Assembly: GCF_004341035.1 (NCBI RefSeq)
Contig: NZ_SLXK01000010.1
Coordinates: forward strand, 1-64,000
DNA from: Scopulibacillus darangshiensis
GTDB taxonomy: Bacteria; Bacillota; Bacilli; Bacillales; Sporolactobacillaceae
DNA: 64,000 nt
Direction: 5' to 3'
The notes beneath the pieces were generated by a model. The model saw only the letters and a list, made by a program, of their open reading frames with translations, had not been told where the DNA came from and made no database searches. Below, piece by piece: positions 1 to 7,914 of this stretch; position 1 is the stretch's first letter; each line of letters starts with the position of its first letter. A program made the position numbers and the translations under genes.

Positions 1-74
1 GAAAAACACCTTCAAATTCCGAAATAAATGAAGGCGTTTGCCAATTTTCATCCAAATTGCTTCTTCGGTTAGTC

Positions 75-311
75 CTATGAATAATCCGGGTTAAAAATGG
101 AAAACAAAAAGGCTGACTTTACAATGATGGCTGAAAGACCTACAACAGCGGCGAGGGTATGGATCAGGAGCGCAGAACAAATCCCCAATGTAGTTTTAAG
201 CCCTCCCTTTCTTCCCAATGTTAAAGTGTTTTTTGTTGCAATAACGTTATCTGGTCCGGGTAATAAGATCAAAAGAACAGACATAAGAACAAATAGGTAA
301 AAGTGGCCCAT
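75..311 (-). pseudogene. LysE/RhtB-family exporter, N-terminal remnant
   Basis: The 78 residues match the first two to three membrane segments of LysE/RhtB amino-acid exporters, including the PGPDN motif at residues 18-22. Family members are about 200 residues long. Here the frame stops after residue 78, just beyond a hydrophobic helix. The ATG is preceded by a good Shine-Dalgarno (AAAGGCGG on the minus strand). The 75 bases left of the stop are open in another frame, but I cannot assign them to LysE. A frameshift or deletion is likely. The window edge hides the rest, so a longer frameshifted gene is possible. Confidence 0.6.
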
Positions 312-414
312 GGTATTAACCGCCTTTCAAGGATGATGGGTACAGCTAAAGTAATAAATACAATTTAACATAAAAAGAGTGGTCCTTAATAGAACGAATT
401 TAGGGGGTTACATC

Positions 415-825
415 GTGGCTTTCCGTGCAATCATTGAGCCGGAGGTGATCACTGAATTTGTCAAGGAAACAAAATGCGGACTCTTACTGGATATAGCACA
501 TGCCCAGATGACAGTATAGTATTTAGAAACGAGTGTCTATGATTATCTAAAAGGATTTCCGCTTGATCATCTGTGCGAGTTACACATAACCGGAATACAA
601 TCCGATGGTAATAGGTTAAGGGATAGCATGCCTGTGGCACCTGATGATTTTATACTCGCGGAATGGGTGACAACAAAAGTGAAAAATGGATATATTCCTG
701 AACCATGGGTGGCCGCATTAGAATATGGCGGTGTAGGGCCGATATTTGAGTGGCGGAGTGATATAAATGTCCTCGAACAACAAGTGCCTAGGTTATTTGA
801 ATTGAACCATGGTGGAAGGAATTAA
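415..825 (+). pseudogene. DUF692 (MNIO-type) protein remnant with internal amber stop
   Basis: One frame from about 397 to 825 reads like the C-terminal half of a DUF692 protein, a family of TIM-barrel, multi-iron oxidases that act on peptides or small substrates. Visible landmarks are LLDIAHA (the metal-ligand region), a CELHITG strand and an ALEYGG strand near the end. The N-terminal half is missing, and an in-frame TAG lies at 517-519, directly after the DIAHAQ motif. I therefore call it a decayed gene. The family assignment is from pattern memory. No partner peptide gene is visible nearby. Confidence 0.6.
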
Positions 826-858
826 TCCAAAGGTCGGTTGATTATAGGAGGTGGCCTA

Positions 859-1422
859 TTGAGTACAAACCTTTATTTTGTGCGTCATGCCCATTCTACA
901 TATACACCAGATGAATTAGGAAGGCCGTTATCAGAAAAGGGTTTCCAGGATGCCAATAGGGTTACTAAGTTGTTAAGTTATAAACACATTGATCATGTTA
1001 TTTCAAGTCCCTATTTAAGGGCTAGGCAAACTGTTGAAGGGTTGGCGGATTCTGTAGGCAAAGACATTAAAATAATAGAGGGATTTAAAGAAAGAAAGTT
1101 ACAAGATGGATCCGCGGGGAATTTTGAAGAAGCGGTCAAGAAAGTTTGGAGTGACTATTCCTTTGCTTGGGAGGGCGGGGAATCGAATCTAGAGGCTCAG
1201 AAAAGGGGTATAGTCGCCACTGAATGGGTACTGAAGCAATTTAAAGGATCTAATGTTGCGATCGGAACGCATGGCAACATCATGGTTCTTATCATGAATT
1301 ATTATGAGAAACAATATGATTATGAATTTTGGAAGCAGCTTGCCATGCCGGATATTTATAAACTGTCTTTTGATGGTGATAAATTAATAGGATGTAAAAA
1401 GATATGGAATCACCAACGATAA
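859..1422 (+). CDS. histidine phosphatase family protein (phosphoglycerate mutase-like)
   Basis: This 187-residue cytosolic protein has the branch-1 histidine phosphatase signature RHAHS at residues 9-13, with H10 as the expected phospho-acceptor. The second catalytic histidine is H138 in GTHGN, and E78 is the likely general acid. Small Bacillus members of this length are usually broad-specificity phosphatases, so a glycolytic role is unlikely. An upstream in-frame TTG at 838 lacks a proper spacer. The TTG at 859 sits a few bases after AGGAGGTGG and is preferred. The gene stands alone, 33 bases after the DUF692 remnant. Its substrate cannot be inferred. Confidence 0.85.
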   Translation: MSTNLYFVRHAHSTYTPDELGRPLSEKGFQDANRVTKLLSYKHIDHVISSPYLRARQTVEGLADSVGKDIKIIEGFKERKLQDGSAGNFEEAVKKVWSDYSFAWEGGESNLEAQKRGIVATEWVLKQFKGSNVAIGTHGNIMVLIMNYYEKQYDYEFWKQLAMPDIYKLSFDGDKLIGCKKIWNHQR

Positions 1423-1469
1423 AAAGAATAAAAAATAAGCAAAATCAAAAGAAAAAAGGATGTTAAGAC

Positions 1470-1940
1470 ATGAAAATACGCACAGTTAAAGCTTCTGACT
1501 ATAACGACATCATACCTGTCATCAACGATTGGTGGAGCGGGCGGCAAATGGCTGATATGCTGCCAAAATTATTTTTTGTCCATTTTTCAAATACAAGCTT
1601 CATTGCAGAACAGGATGGGAAGATCATCGGGTTTTTAATCGGCTTCCTCTCGCAAACCTATCAACAAGAGGCATACATTCACTTCGCCGGTGTTCATCCT
1701 GAATATAGGAAACAGGACATTGGAAAACGGCTGTATAATACATTTTTCAATGTTGTTCAGGAACATGGACGCCATATTGTTCGTTGTGTCACGTCACCGG
1801 TAAACAAGACATCTATTGCTTACCATACCGAGATGGGTTTTGAAATTGAAAATGGGGATAAAAGTGTGGACGGCCTGCCTATAGGCTCCAATTACGACGG
1901 TCCAAATCAGGAAAGGGTATTGTTTATTAAAAGGCTTTAA
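1470..1940 (+). CDS. GNAT family N-acetyltransferase
   Basis: This 156-residue protein has the GNAT fold layout: an N-terminal beta strand (MKIRTV), a central FLIGF strand, and the acetyl-CoA pyrophosphate loop around residues 74-90 (GVHPEYRKQDIGKRL). A C-terminal strand contains GFEIENGD. Such enzymes transfer an acetyl group from acetyl-CoA to an amine of a small molecule or protein; the acceptor here is unknown. Its 156 residues match the usual length of single-domain GNATs. It is monocistronic, with an AAAAGGA-type ribosome site about 10 bases before the ATG. Confidence 0.85.
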   Translation: MKIRTVKASDYNDIIPVINDWWSGRQMADMLPKLFFVHFSNTSFIAEQDGKIIGFLIGFLSQTYQQEAYIHFAGVHPEYRKQDIGKRLYNTFFNVVQEHGRHIVRCVTSPVNKTSIAYHTEMGFEIENGDKSVDGLPIGSNYDGPNQERVLFIKRL

Positions 1941-2012
1941 GAAGGGCGCAGCAAGGTGACTTTTGAAGAAGCAGCTAATAACATCCACAGATTATTGCTA
2001 AAGGAGAGAATT

Positions 2013-2190
2013 TAATGGGCCGACGTCAACAATATAACCGGCCTCTTCCATGACTTCTCTTTTGACACCATCAATCGGTGACTCACCATGTTCAAGATGT
2101 CCGCCTGGCAAAGTCCAATTTCCGGATCCATAATTTATTTTCTTGCATAAAATTCTTTCCATTTCATCAAATATAGCGGCAAATTGGTCC
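2013..2190 (-). pseudogene. NUDIX hydrolase N-terminal remnant
   Basis: On the minus strand one frame reads an N-terminal NUDIX segment. It begins FAAIFDEMERIL and contains a perfect NUDIX box (GGHLEHGES followed by REVMEEAGY). Stops lie upstream of about 2190 and downstream of about 2013, so both ends are lost. The matching C-terminal half of a NUDIX protein is found immediately alongside but on the opposite strand. Either an internal inversion split one gene, or two different NUDIX remnants abut here. Confidence 0.6.
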
Positions 2191-2369
2191 TGTTATTCAG
2201 CGCTAAAATAGTAGAACAACTAGAATGGTCGTCAAATGATGAAATTGAACAGATAGCCTTTTTTGAGCAAAATAGCCTTCCTGCTCGGATCCATGAGTGG
2301 AATGTAAAAAGAATCAATGATGCTTATCAAAATAAAGTCAGCCATTTATACATTTTTAATAAGGAATAA
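2151..2369 (+). pseudogene. NUDIX hydrolase C-terminal remnant
   Basis: The plus-strand frame from 2151 to the TAA at 2369 resembles the C-terminal third of a NUDIX hydrolase, with a WSSNDEIEQIAFF strand-turn and a terminal helix. No NUDIX box precedes it on this strand, and the frame opens after a stop at 2148. The box lies on the minus strand at about 2020-2100. The nominal TTG start at 2184 is therefore probably not a real start. It is best read as half of a rearranged gene. Confidence 0.45.
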
Positions 2370-2394
2370 TCTACCTTTCTGCTAGGAGGAAACA

Positions 2395-2517
2395 GTGAAT
2401 AGAATAGATGTTATTCGCAAAGAAGAAAAGACATATCACGATTATTGCTATGATGCCATCACATTTGTTGTTCAAAAAAAATATCAATGCCTGAATTTCG
2501 GCGGCAGAATGTTATGA
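2395..2517 (+). pseudogene. possible methyltransferase N-terminal remnant
   Basis: After a good AGGAGG site, a GTG at 2395 opens a 40-codon frame beginning MNRIDVIRKEEKTYHDYCYD and ending at TGA 2515-2517. That start resembles the N-terminus of a family of Bacillus class I methyltransferases, which are far longer. Nothing recognisable follows. I infer a truncated gene; a spurious ORF remains possible. Confidence 0.3.
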
Positions 2518-2573
2518 ACACGCTATACTAGGAAAATGAATAGCATTCCCGGGCTTAGTATAGGAGGAAAAGC

Positions 2574-3628
2574 ATGATAACAGTCGAAAATAAAAAGGAA
2601 TTTTATCAAGCTTTAATTGATAAAAAGCCGGAATACGAAGGGATCTTTTTTGTAGGAGTCAAGACAACAGGGGTGTTTTGCCGTCCAACGTGTCCTGCCA
2701 GGAAACCTAAATATGAGAATTGTGAATTTTACGAAACCGCAGAGCAAGCGCTTCTAGCCTCATATCGACCTTGCAAACGCTGTCAGCCGCTCTCACATCC
2801 TAACCATGTCTCGGAGCTGGTCCAAAAGCTTGTCAGGGCGGTAGAAGAGAATCCGGAAAAGAGATGGAAAGACAAGGATTTTCAAGAACTATCGGTGGAT
2901 GCTTCAACAGCGCGCCGTCAATTCAAAAAGCGATTAGGCATGACGTTTGTTGAATACGCCCGTGCTCGGCGGATGGGGCTTGCCATGAAACAAATCAGAG
3001 CGGGCCAAGCCGTGATTGATGCCCAGCTTTCAACAGGATATGAATCCAGCAGCGGCTTTAGAGATGCCTTTTCGCGGATAATGGGTGCGGCACCTGCGCG
3101 CGCTGGGCAAAGTAAGATTCTTAAGGCATCATGGCTTGATACACGTCTTGGGCCTATGATAGCCATAGCGGATGAAGATGAGCTGTACTTATTAGAATTT
3201 GTGGATCGCCGCGGTCTGGAACGAGAAGTAGAAAGGCTTCGACAGAGAACAAAATCTGCTGTCATACCGGGGTATACAAAACCGATTCGTTCAATTGAGA
3301 ATGAATTAAGCGATTATTATAAAGGTGAGTTAAAAGCTTTTAATACACCGATTGTTTTAATTGGATCCCTTTTCAAAAGGGTGTCTGGGAAGAGTTAAAG
3401 AAAATTCCTCCAGGTGAAACAAGGTCTTACGCTGAACTTGCCGCTGCTATTGGGAACCCATCAGCTTATAGAGCTATTGCTCGGGCAAACGGTGCAAATC
3501 AGCTTGCGATTATTATCCCGTGTCACCGTGTCATTAACACGAATGGAGAACTTGGCGGCTACGGCGGCGGACTTGCCCGTAAGAAATGGCTGATCAATTA
3601 CGAAAAACAGGGAGGATTAACACAATGA
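2574..3628 (+). pseudogene. ada: Ada: AraC-type activator / methylated-DNA repair protein, frameshifted
   Basis: Ada couples sensing of methylphosphotriesters in DNA to activation of alkylation repair. Residues 1-75 form the zinc-binding sensor, with C36, C40, C67 and C70 all present. Residues 80-180 are the AraC-type helix-turn-helix. The methyltransferase domain then begins. The frame stops at 3398, but shifting by one base near 3366-3372 restores a normal domain, including the PCHRV active site at about 3519-3533 and a natural stop at 3626-3628. One C appears to be missing in a short C/T run. The result is a sensor-activator without O6-alkyltransferase, or a sequencing error. A short remnant follows directly. 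Confidence 0.85.
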
Positions 3629-3693
3629 ACCATTTAGAACGCGCTGAATTATTAAAAAGTCTCCATTTCAATGAATTAGTATGGGGAGGTTAG
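3625..3693 (+). pseudogene. 22-codon remnant overlapping the end of ada
   Basis: An ATG overlapping the ada stop opens MNHLERAELLKSLHFNELV and ends at TAG 3691-3693. The start resembles isocitrate lyase/PEP-mutase family proteins, which in some Bacillus genomes follow ada, but those are about 250 residues. It probably marks a deletion that joined this start to the region before the hydrolase gene. The homology call rests on about 15 residues and is weak. Confidence 0.3.
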
Positions 3694-3696
3694 AGC

Positions 3697-4518
3697 ATGC
3701 CATATTGCCAAGTTAAAAAAGCCAATATTTATTATGAAGAATACGGGATCGGAAAGCCGATTATAATGATTCATGGCTTTACCCCCGATCATAGATTAAT
3801 GACCGGCTGCATGGAGCCAGTTTTTAAAGAAAGAAAAGGGTGGAGACGAATCTATATCGATCTTCCGGGCATGGGACAAACAAAAGATTACGAACAAATC
3901 AATAACACAGATGAAATGCTGGATGCGGTATTGGATCTTATTGATACCCTTATTCCAAATCAAACCTTTTTAATTGCTGGGGAATCTTATGGGGGTTACT
4001 TAACAAGGGGAATCATCGCAAAACATCATGAACAGGTCGAAGGTGTCGTGTTAATTTGCCCTATGATTTTACCTGAGAAGGAAGATCGGACACTTCCAAA
4101 CCATTATATCATTGAAAAAGATGACGACTTTCTATCCCATTTAACTAAAGAGGAAGCAGAAGATTTTAGCTCCATGCATGTTATTCTGAATGAATATATC
4201 TGGCATAGGTATCAGGACGAAATATTATCCGGTTGCAAGATAGCTGACGAAGCCTTCTTATCTAAGATTAAAAAGCAATACGGTTTCTCATTTAGTATAG
4301 ATGAGATTGTATTTGAGAAACCAAGCGTTTTCCTAGTTGGCAGACAAGATGCTTCGGTTGGATATAAAGATGCGTTTGCGATTCTGGATAAGTTTCCAAG
4401 AGCAATGTTTGCTGTTTTAGATAAGGCTGGACATAATCTGCAAATAGAGCAGCCTAACATTTTTCATTCCATGATTAATGAGTGGTTAGATAGAGTGGAA
4501 AGCCATGGCAGGTGTTGA
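3697..4518 (+). CDS. alpha/beta hydrolase
   Basis: This 273-residue protein has a complete alpha/beta hydrolase pattern: HGF oxyanion loop at 26-28, nucleophile S97 in GESYGG, probable acid D218 in GRQDAS and catalytic H246 in AGHN. No signal peptide is present, so it acts in the cytosol. The ATG follows GGGGAGG at good spacing. The next gene, a methyltransferase, starts 3 bases after the stop, so the two are probably co-transcribed. The substrate (ester, lactone or amide) cannot be read from the sequence. Confidence 0.85.
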   Translation: MPYCQVKKANIYYEEYGIGKPIIMIHGFTPDHRLMTGCMEPVFKERKGWRRIYIDLPGMGQTKDYEQINNTDEMLDAVLDLIDTLIPNQTFLIAGESYGGYLTRGIIAKHHEQVEGVVLICPMILPEKEDRTLPNHYIIEKDDDFLSHLTKEEAEDFSSMHVILNEYIWHRYQDEILSGCKIADEAFLSKIKKQYGFSFSIDEIVFEKPSVFLVGRQDASVGYKDAFAILDKFPRAMFAVLDKAGHNLQIEQPNIFHSMINEWLDRVESHGRC

Positions 4519-4521
4519 AAA

Positions 4522-5091
4522 GTGATGAATCAAAAAGATATCAAGGTCGTTATTGGGGCGGGAGAATATCGCAACAACCCAGGTTGGATCCATACCAAAG
4601 AAGAAGAGCTTAATCTGCTTAATAAAGATGACTGGGACCGCATGTTTAAGTACGATGACATCTCGGCCATTTTAGCAGAGCATGTATGGGAGCATCTTTC
4701 ATTTGAAGATGGCATTAAAGCAGCAAGGATGTGCTATGACTATCTGAGACCTAATGGATATATTCGTTGCGCGGTGCCGGATGGTTTTTTCCCTAATGAA
4801 AGTTATCAAAATATAGTAAAGGTTGGCGGCCCGGGTCCGAAAGATCACCCGGCTGCCAGCCATAGGATCGTTTATAATTATAAGACTTTTACCAAGATGT
4901 TTCATTCCGCTGGATATGAAGTCAGGTTGCTTGAGTATTTCGATGAAGATGGCCAATTCCGCTGCAATGACTGGAATGGGGCAGATGGTGTGATTTTCCG
5001 GTCGAAAAAGTTTGACCCACGAAACCAAGGTGGAAAGCTGCAATTCCCCTCTTTAATTCTTGATGCTATCAAAACGGAAGAGAAAGGGTGA
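4522..5091 (+). CDS. SAM-dependent methyltransferase-like protein
   Basis: This 189-residue protein contains the segment EHVWEHLSFEDG and then LRPNGYIRCAVPDG, typical of the post-motif I half of class I methyltransferases (acidic strand, helix, then motif with proline and glycine). The N-terminus has VVIGAGEY in place of a standard GxGxG loop, so SAM binding may be atypical. It starts at GTG 4522 or ATG 4525, 3 bases after the hydrolase stop. The pair is likely one transcript. No substrate can be proposed. Confidence 0.7.
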   Translation: MMNQKDIKVVIGAGEYRNNPGWIHTKEEELNLLNKDDWDRMFKYDDISAILAEHVWEHLSFEDGIKAARMCYDYLRPNGYIRCAVPDGFFPNESYQNIVKVGGPGPKDHPAASHRIVYNYKTFTKMFHSAGYEVRLLEYFDEDGQFRCNDWNGADGVIFRSKKFDPRNQGGKLQFPSLILDAIKTEEKG

Positions 5092-5115
5092 TCATCCTAA
5101 GCTTGTAATTTTTCT

Positions 5116-5733
5116 TTAGATAGAGCTGAGGAACTCTTTTCCTATGAAAATAGCAACAAGCCAAATTATGAGGGCAGACATCTTGTTTAACCTGACGATC
5201 CATTTACCGGTTGTATCCACTCTTCCCAGTATCCTGCCGGCTATTGCTAAACCAAAGAACCATATCCATGACACGGCAATACAGACCATCGCAAAAACAA
5301 ATTTATCCAAACCAGTATAACTAATGGAATTTGTACCAATCACCCCAATGGTGTCTATTATGGCGTGAGGATTTAATAAGGATACTGAAGTGGCAAAGGT
5401 CACTTGTTTTTTGGCAGACATTCTTTTTCCTGTTGTTTCATCCTTCGAAGGCACAGTTCGCCAGATGGACCAACCCATGTAAACTAAGAAAATAAAACCG
5501 ATGCCATAAACAATGGTTTGGAGCCAACTAAACGATAAGACAATCACAGAAACACCTATAACAGCCAAGATGATGAGGATTGTATCACAAATAGCTGCCG
5601 TGAGGATAACGGGCAGAGCGTTTCTGAAATGTGATTGTAATGCGCCTTGATTAAACACAAAAACATTTTGTGGACCTAAAGGTAAAATAAGGCCAAAGGC
5701 TAAAAGAAAACCATGCAAAAATGCTTCAAACAC
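5116..5733 (-). CDS. LysE/ArgO family amino-acid exporter
   Basis: This 205-residue membrane protein has six predicted helices and the hallmark LPLGPQNVFVFNQG near residues 17-30, which is typical of LysE/ArgO basic amino-acid exporters (compare B. subtilis YisU). A polar cytoplasmic stretch around residues 92-108 separates the two halves. The start is GTG with AGGAGGTTA upstream on the minus strand. It is divergent from the DinB-type gene at 5901 across about 165 bases. Unlike the LysE remnant at the left edge, this copy is full length. The exported substrate is inferred only from the family. Confidence 0.85.
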   Translation of the reverse strand: MFEAFLHGFLLAFGLILPLGPQNVFVFNQGALQSHFRNALPVILTAAICDTILIILAVIGVSVIVLSFSWLQTIVYGIGFIFLVYMGWSIWRTVPSKDETTGKRMSAKKQVTFATSVSLLNPHAIIDTIGVIGTNSISYTGLDKFVFAMVCIAVSWIWFFGLAIAGRILGRVDTTGKWIVRLNKMSALIIWLVAIFIGKEFLSSI

Positions 5734-5900
5734 TTTCTAACCTCCTGATATGACGGTCTTTTTCACCGCCCGAAAGTGACCGATAGTTTGTTACAACTTA
5801 AGTATAATTCATTTCTTCAGTAAAATGGATATAGTCGAACTAAACCAACATTTTTAAAGGTAAGATAATGATTCCGACAAATGCGAAAGGAAGAATGACG

Positions 5901-6440
5901 ATGTTAAGTGAAATAGGAGAGATATGCAAAATTAAGAAAGTATCGGGGTATAGTCCCCAAATTGGTCATTTGGTTTCAATGATGAATTATGCTAGATTCA
6001 CAACATTGAATGAGGTAAAAGGGCTGAATATCGATCAGTTGGATTTTATGTATAACGATAACAGTAACTCCATTGGGGCATTGCTATGGCATATAGCCGC
6101 AGTGGAATTTGGTTTCCAGACTGAAATTTTTGAAGGCCGAATGCCGAATAGAGAAGAAGTTGAAGAATGGCAAGCTGCTTATGGTCTTGGTGAAATCGGT
6201 CGAAACAAAATTAAAGGTAAGTCATTAGAGTTTTATATAAATAAATTAAATGATGTCAGACAAAGAACTCTTGAAGAATTTAAAAAGCTGGAAGACAGCT
6301 GGCTATATATTGAAAGGGAATGGGAAGGACACTTGTCAAATAATTATTTTATCTGGTTTCATGTCTTTGAGGATGAACTAAATCACCGCGGTCAAATCAG
6401 ATGGTTGAGGAAGCGGATGGGTGAATATGAGGAGGGCTGA
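5901..6440 (+). CDS. DinB-like four-helix protein
   Basis: This protein of about 179 residues has the DinB/YfiT layout of four helices with metal-ligand histidines: H in LLWHIAAVE and H in ELNHRGQIRW. Family members include thiol-dependent transferases and many uncharacterised metalloproteins. Three in-frame ATGs exist (5868, 5895, 5901). The one at 5901 follows GGAAG and gives the usual family length; 5868 would add 11 residues. A truncated VOC gene begins 3 bases after the stop, so the two were probably once an operon. No specific function can be given. Confidence 0.75.
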   Translation: MLSEIGEICKIKKVSGYSPQIGHLVSMMNYARFTTLNEVKGLNIDQLDFMYNDNSNSIGALLWHIAAVEFGFQTEIFEGRMPNREEVEEWQAAYGLGEIGRNKIKGKSLEFYINKLNDVRQRTLEEFKKLEDSWLYIEREWEGHLSNNYFIWFHVFEDELNHRGQIRWLRKRMGEYEEG

Positions 6441-6442
6441 GA

Positions 6443-6592
6443 ATGGAAAAGCTAAAACCAAGATTGGGTTTAAGGGTCAAAAGCCTTGAAGCATCTACAA
6501 ACTTTTATACCGATAATTTTAATTGGAAGAAGGAATGTGAGGACACGGAAAAAGGGTTAGTTCGGTTACATGATTGCGAAGGACTAAGCTGA
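6443..6592 (+). pseudogene. VOC/glyoxalase-family N-terminal remnant
   Basis: From the ATG at 6443 (GGAGGG upstream, 3 bases after the DinB stop) the frame reads 49 residues with the typical VOC start: PRLGLRVKSLEASTNFYTDN, then an FNW turn. The family needs about 120-130 residues. The frame ends at TGA 6590-6592, at the point where homology to an FAD monooxygenase begins on the other strand. This is a deletion or recombination junction. Confidence 0.6.
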
Positions 6593-6930
6593 TCTGTATT
6601 CTCTTGTACTAGCATTTTTAGCATTTCTTTTGCCTTTTTACTATGAAGGCCTTGAGTAAAATCAGCCTGTGCAAGTGTCTTCGCATTAAGAAAACCAAAA
6701 TTGCCAGCCATTGATCTGCCAGCTTGTTGTATGTTCTGTTCGAGCCCTACTTGCCGCATCAACTCCATAGCACGAATGCGAAGGCCCCGGGCCCGCGGAT
6801 GAATGGATGTGCCGGAATGCCGTTCAATAACGACATAAGGGATTTGGTGTTCACTAAGGAAAACAGCCATGGATAGACCAACCAATCCGCCTCCGACAAT
6901 TAAAATAGGCGTTGTTGTTTCTTGTTTCAT
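6505..6930 (-). pseudogene. FAD-dependent aromatic monooxygenase, N-terminal remnant
   Basis: The minus-strand frame begins with a Rossmann FAD site (GGGLVGLSMA at residues 13-22), then VIERHSGT and an RARGLRIRAMELMR segment typical of class A aromatic hydroxylases. These enzymes are around 400-550 residues long. Homology ends near residue 118 (LSPSQS), at about 6577. The remaining codons read antisense through the VOC remnant and are meaningless. The start is ATG with a GAGGAAG site. The gene is a truncated relic. Confidence 0.65.
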
Positions 6931-6978
6931 ATGAATCTTCCTCTCTTTCGTTTTAAAAAGAGTAGCATGTTATTGTGA

Positions 6979-7191
6979 ACTGAAGGTGAACGGTTATTCG
7001 GTCGGGTAATTATGACAGGAGTCCATGACCGGAAGACAGGGATTCCAATTTCGAATATTATTGCCCGGGAATTATCACAAAGTAAATGGCTGATGTTTCA
7101 GCATAGTGCACATTTCCCTTATTTAGATGAAATTGGGCAATTTGTTGCTGAGGTAAACCGATTTTTAAAGAATAATTTGCCCGCTTGTTGA
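6979..7191 (+). pseudogene. alpha/beta hydrolase C-terminal remnant
   Basis: The plus frame ending at TGA 7189-7191 reads MTGVHDRKTGIP, then an amphipathic helix and QHSAHFPYLDE. This is the acid-strand and catalytic-histidine region of an alpha/beta hydrolase. Everything upstream, including the nucleophile, is absent. It lies between the monooxygenase relic and the next DinB gene, within the same decayed stretch. Confidence 0.5.
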
Positions 7192-7294
7192 AAAGAAGAA
7201 GGGGTTAATTGAAGTAAAGTTGAAATACGAATTATATTGTACAGATGTTTTGAAATAGAGTTAAACTAATTTTAATTTGAAAGGAGTCAAAAAA

Positions 7295-7771
7295 ATGAAC
7301 ACAAATGATTTGCTTATCCTAAATTTTGAAGAGGTTCGCCGCCGTAGTATTGCTATCTGGACATCTATTCCTGAAGAATCATTGGACTTCCAGCCTGATC
7401 CCGAGGCAATGTCATGTCAGGAAATGATAAGGCACGTCATTGAAGCGGAGTATCTCTATCACCAAATTTTGAAGAATCATGGGAGTGCCTTTTTAACCAA
7501 TGTCCATAACCCTTACGAATCCAGAGTATTTACCACGGTTAAGGAAGAACTAGAGTTTGCTATGCCATATCGAAAGGAATTTTTAAATTATGTAAAGTCG
7601 CTTAGTAATGAGGACTTAAGCAATATAAAAATAGACCGTTCTGATGCAGGCTATATTCGTTCACTTGGTGATATGCTGCTAAGAATTGCCTATCATGAAT
7701 CGGTTCATGCTGGACAACTTCTTGATTATTTGCGTACCGCTGGGGTAGATCGAGCTAAAATGTGGGATTAA
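7295..7771 (+). CDS. DinB-like four-helix protein
   Basis: This 158-residue protein of the DinB superfamily has helices carrying candidate metal ligands H in IRHVIEAEYLYH and H in AYHESVHAGQLLDYL. The C-terminal HxxxHxGQL motif is characteristic. The ATG at 7295 follows AAAGGAG at 8 bases; the in-frame TTG at 7277 overlaps that site and is rejected. It is one of three DinB-type genes in the window, and not close in sequence to the others. It may use bacillithiol, as some family members do, but nothing here shows that. Confidence 0.8.
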   Translation: MNTNDLLILNFEEVRRRSIAIWTSIPEESLDFQPDPEAMSCQEMIRHVIEAEYLYHQILKNHGSAFLTNVHNPYESRVFTTVKEELEFAMPYRKEFLNYVKSLSNEDLSNIKIDRSDAGYIRSLGDMLLRIAYHESVHAGQLLDYLRTAGVDRAKMWD

Positions 7772-7830
7772 GTGCCGGCTTTAAAGAGTTAACTTTATCC
7801 AAAAGCGTAGTATGGCTTAAGGCTACTTAC

Positions 7831-7881
7831 TTGCCAATAGAAAAAGTTGAAAATATAATTACTTACATAAAGTTAATAACT
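7831..7881 (+). promoter_or_regulatory. sigma-A promoter and candidate operator of the catE-like gene
   Basis: TTGCCA (7831-7836) and TATAAT (7854-7859) are 17 bases apart. A TACTTAC heptamer lies just before the -35 (7824-7830) and again just after the -10 (7860-7866), and an inverted partial copy (GTAAGT) lies at 7911-7916. A palindrome AGTTA-A-TAACT follows at 7871-7881. Repressor sites placed like this would fit control by a MarR/DUF24-type quinone sensor, as for B. subtilis catDE. That link is inference. Confidence 0.5.
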
Positions 7882-7914
7882 AATTTATTTTTTGTAATTA
7901 TAAAAGGAAGGTAA

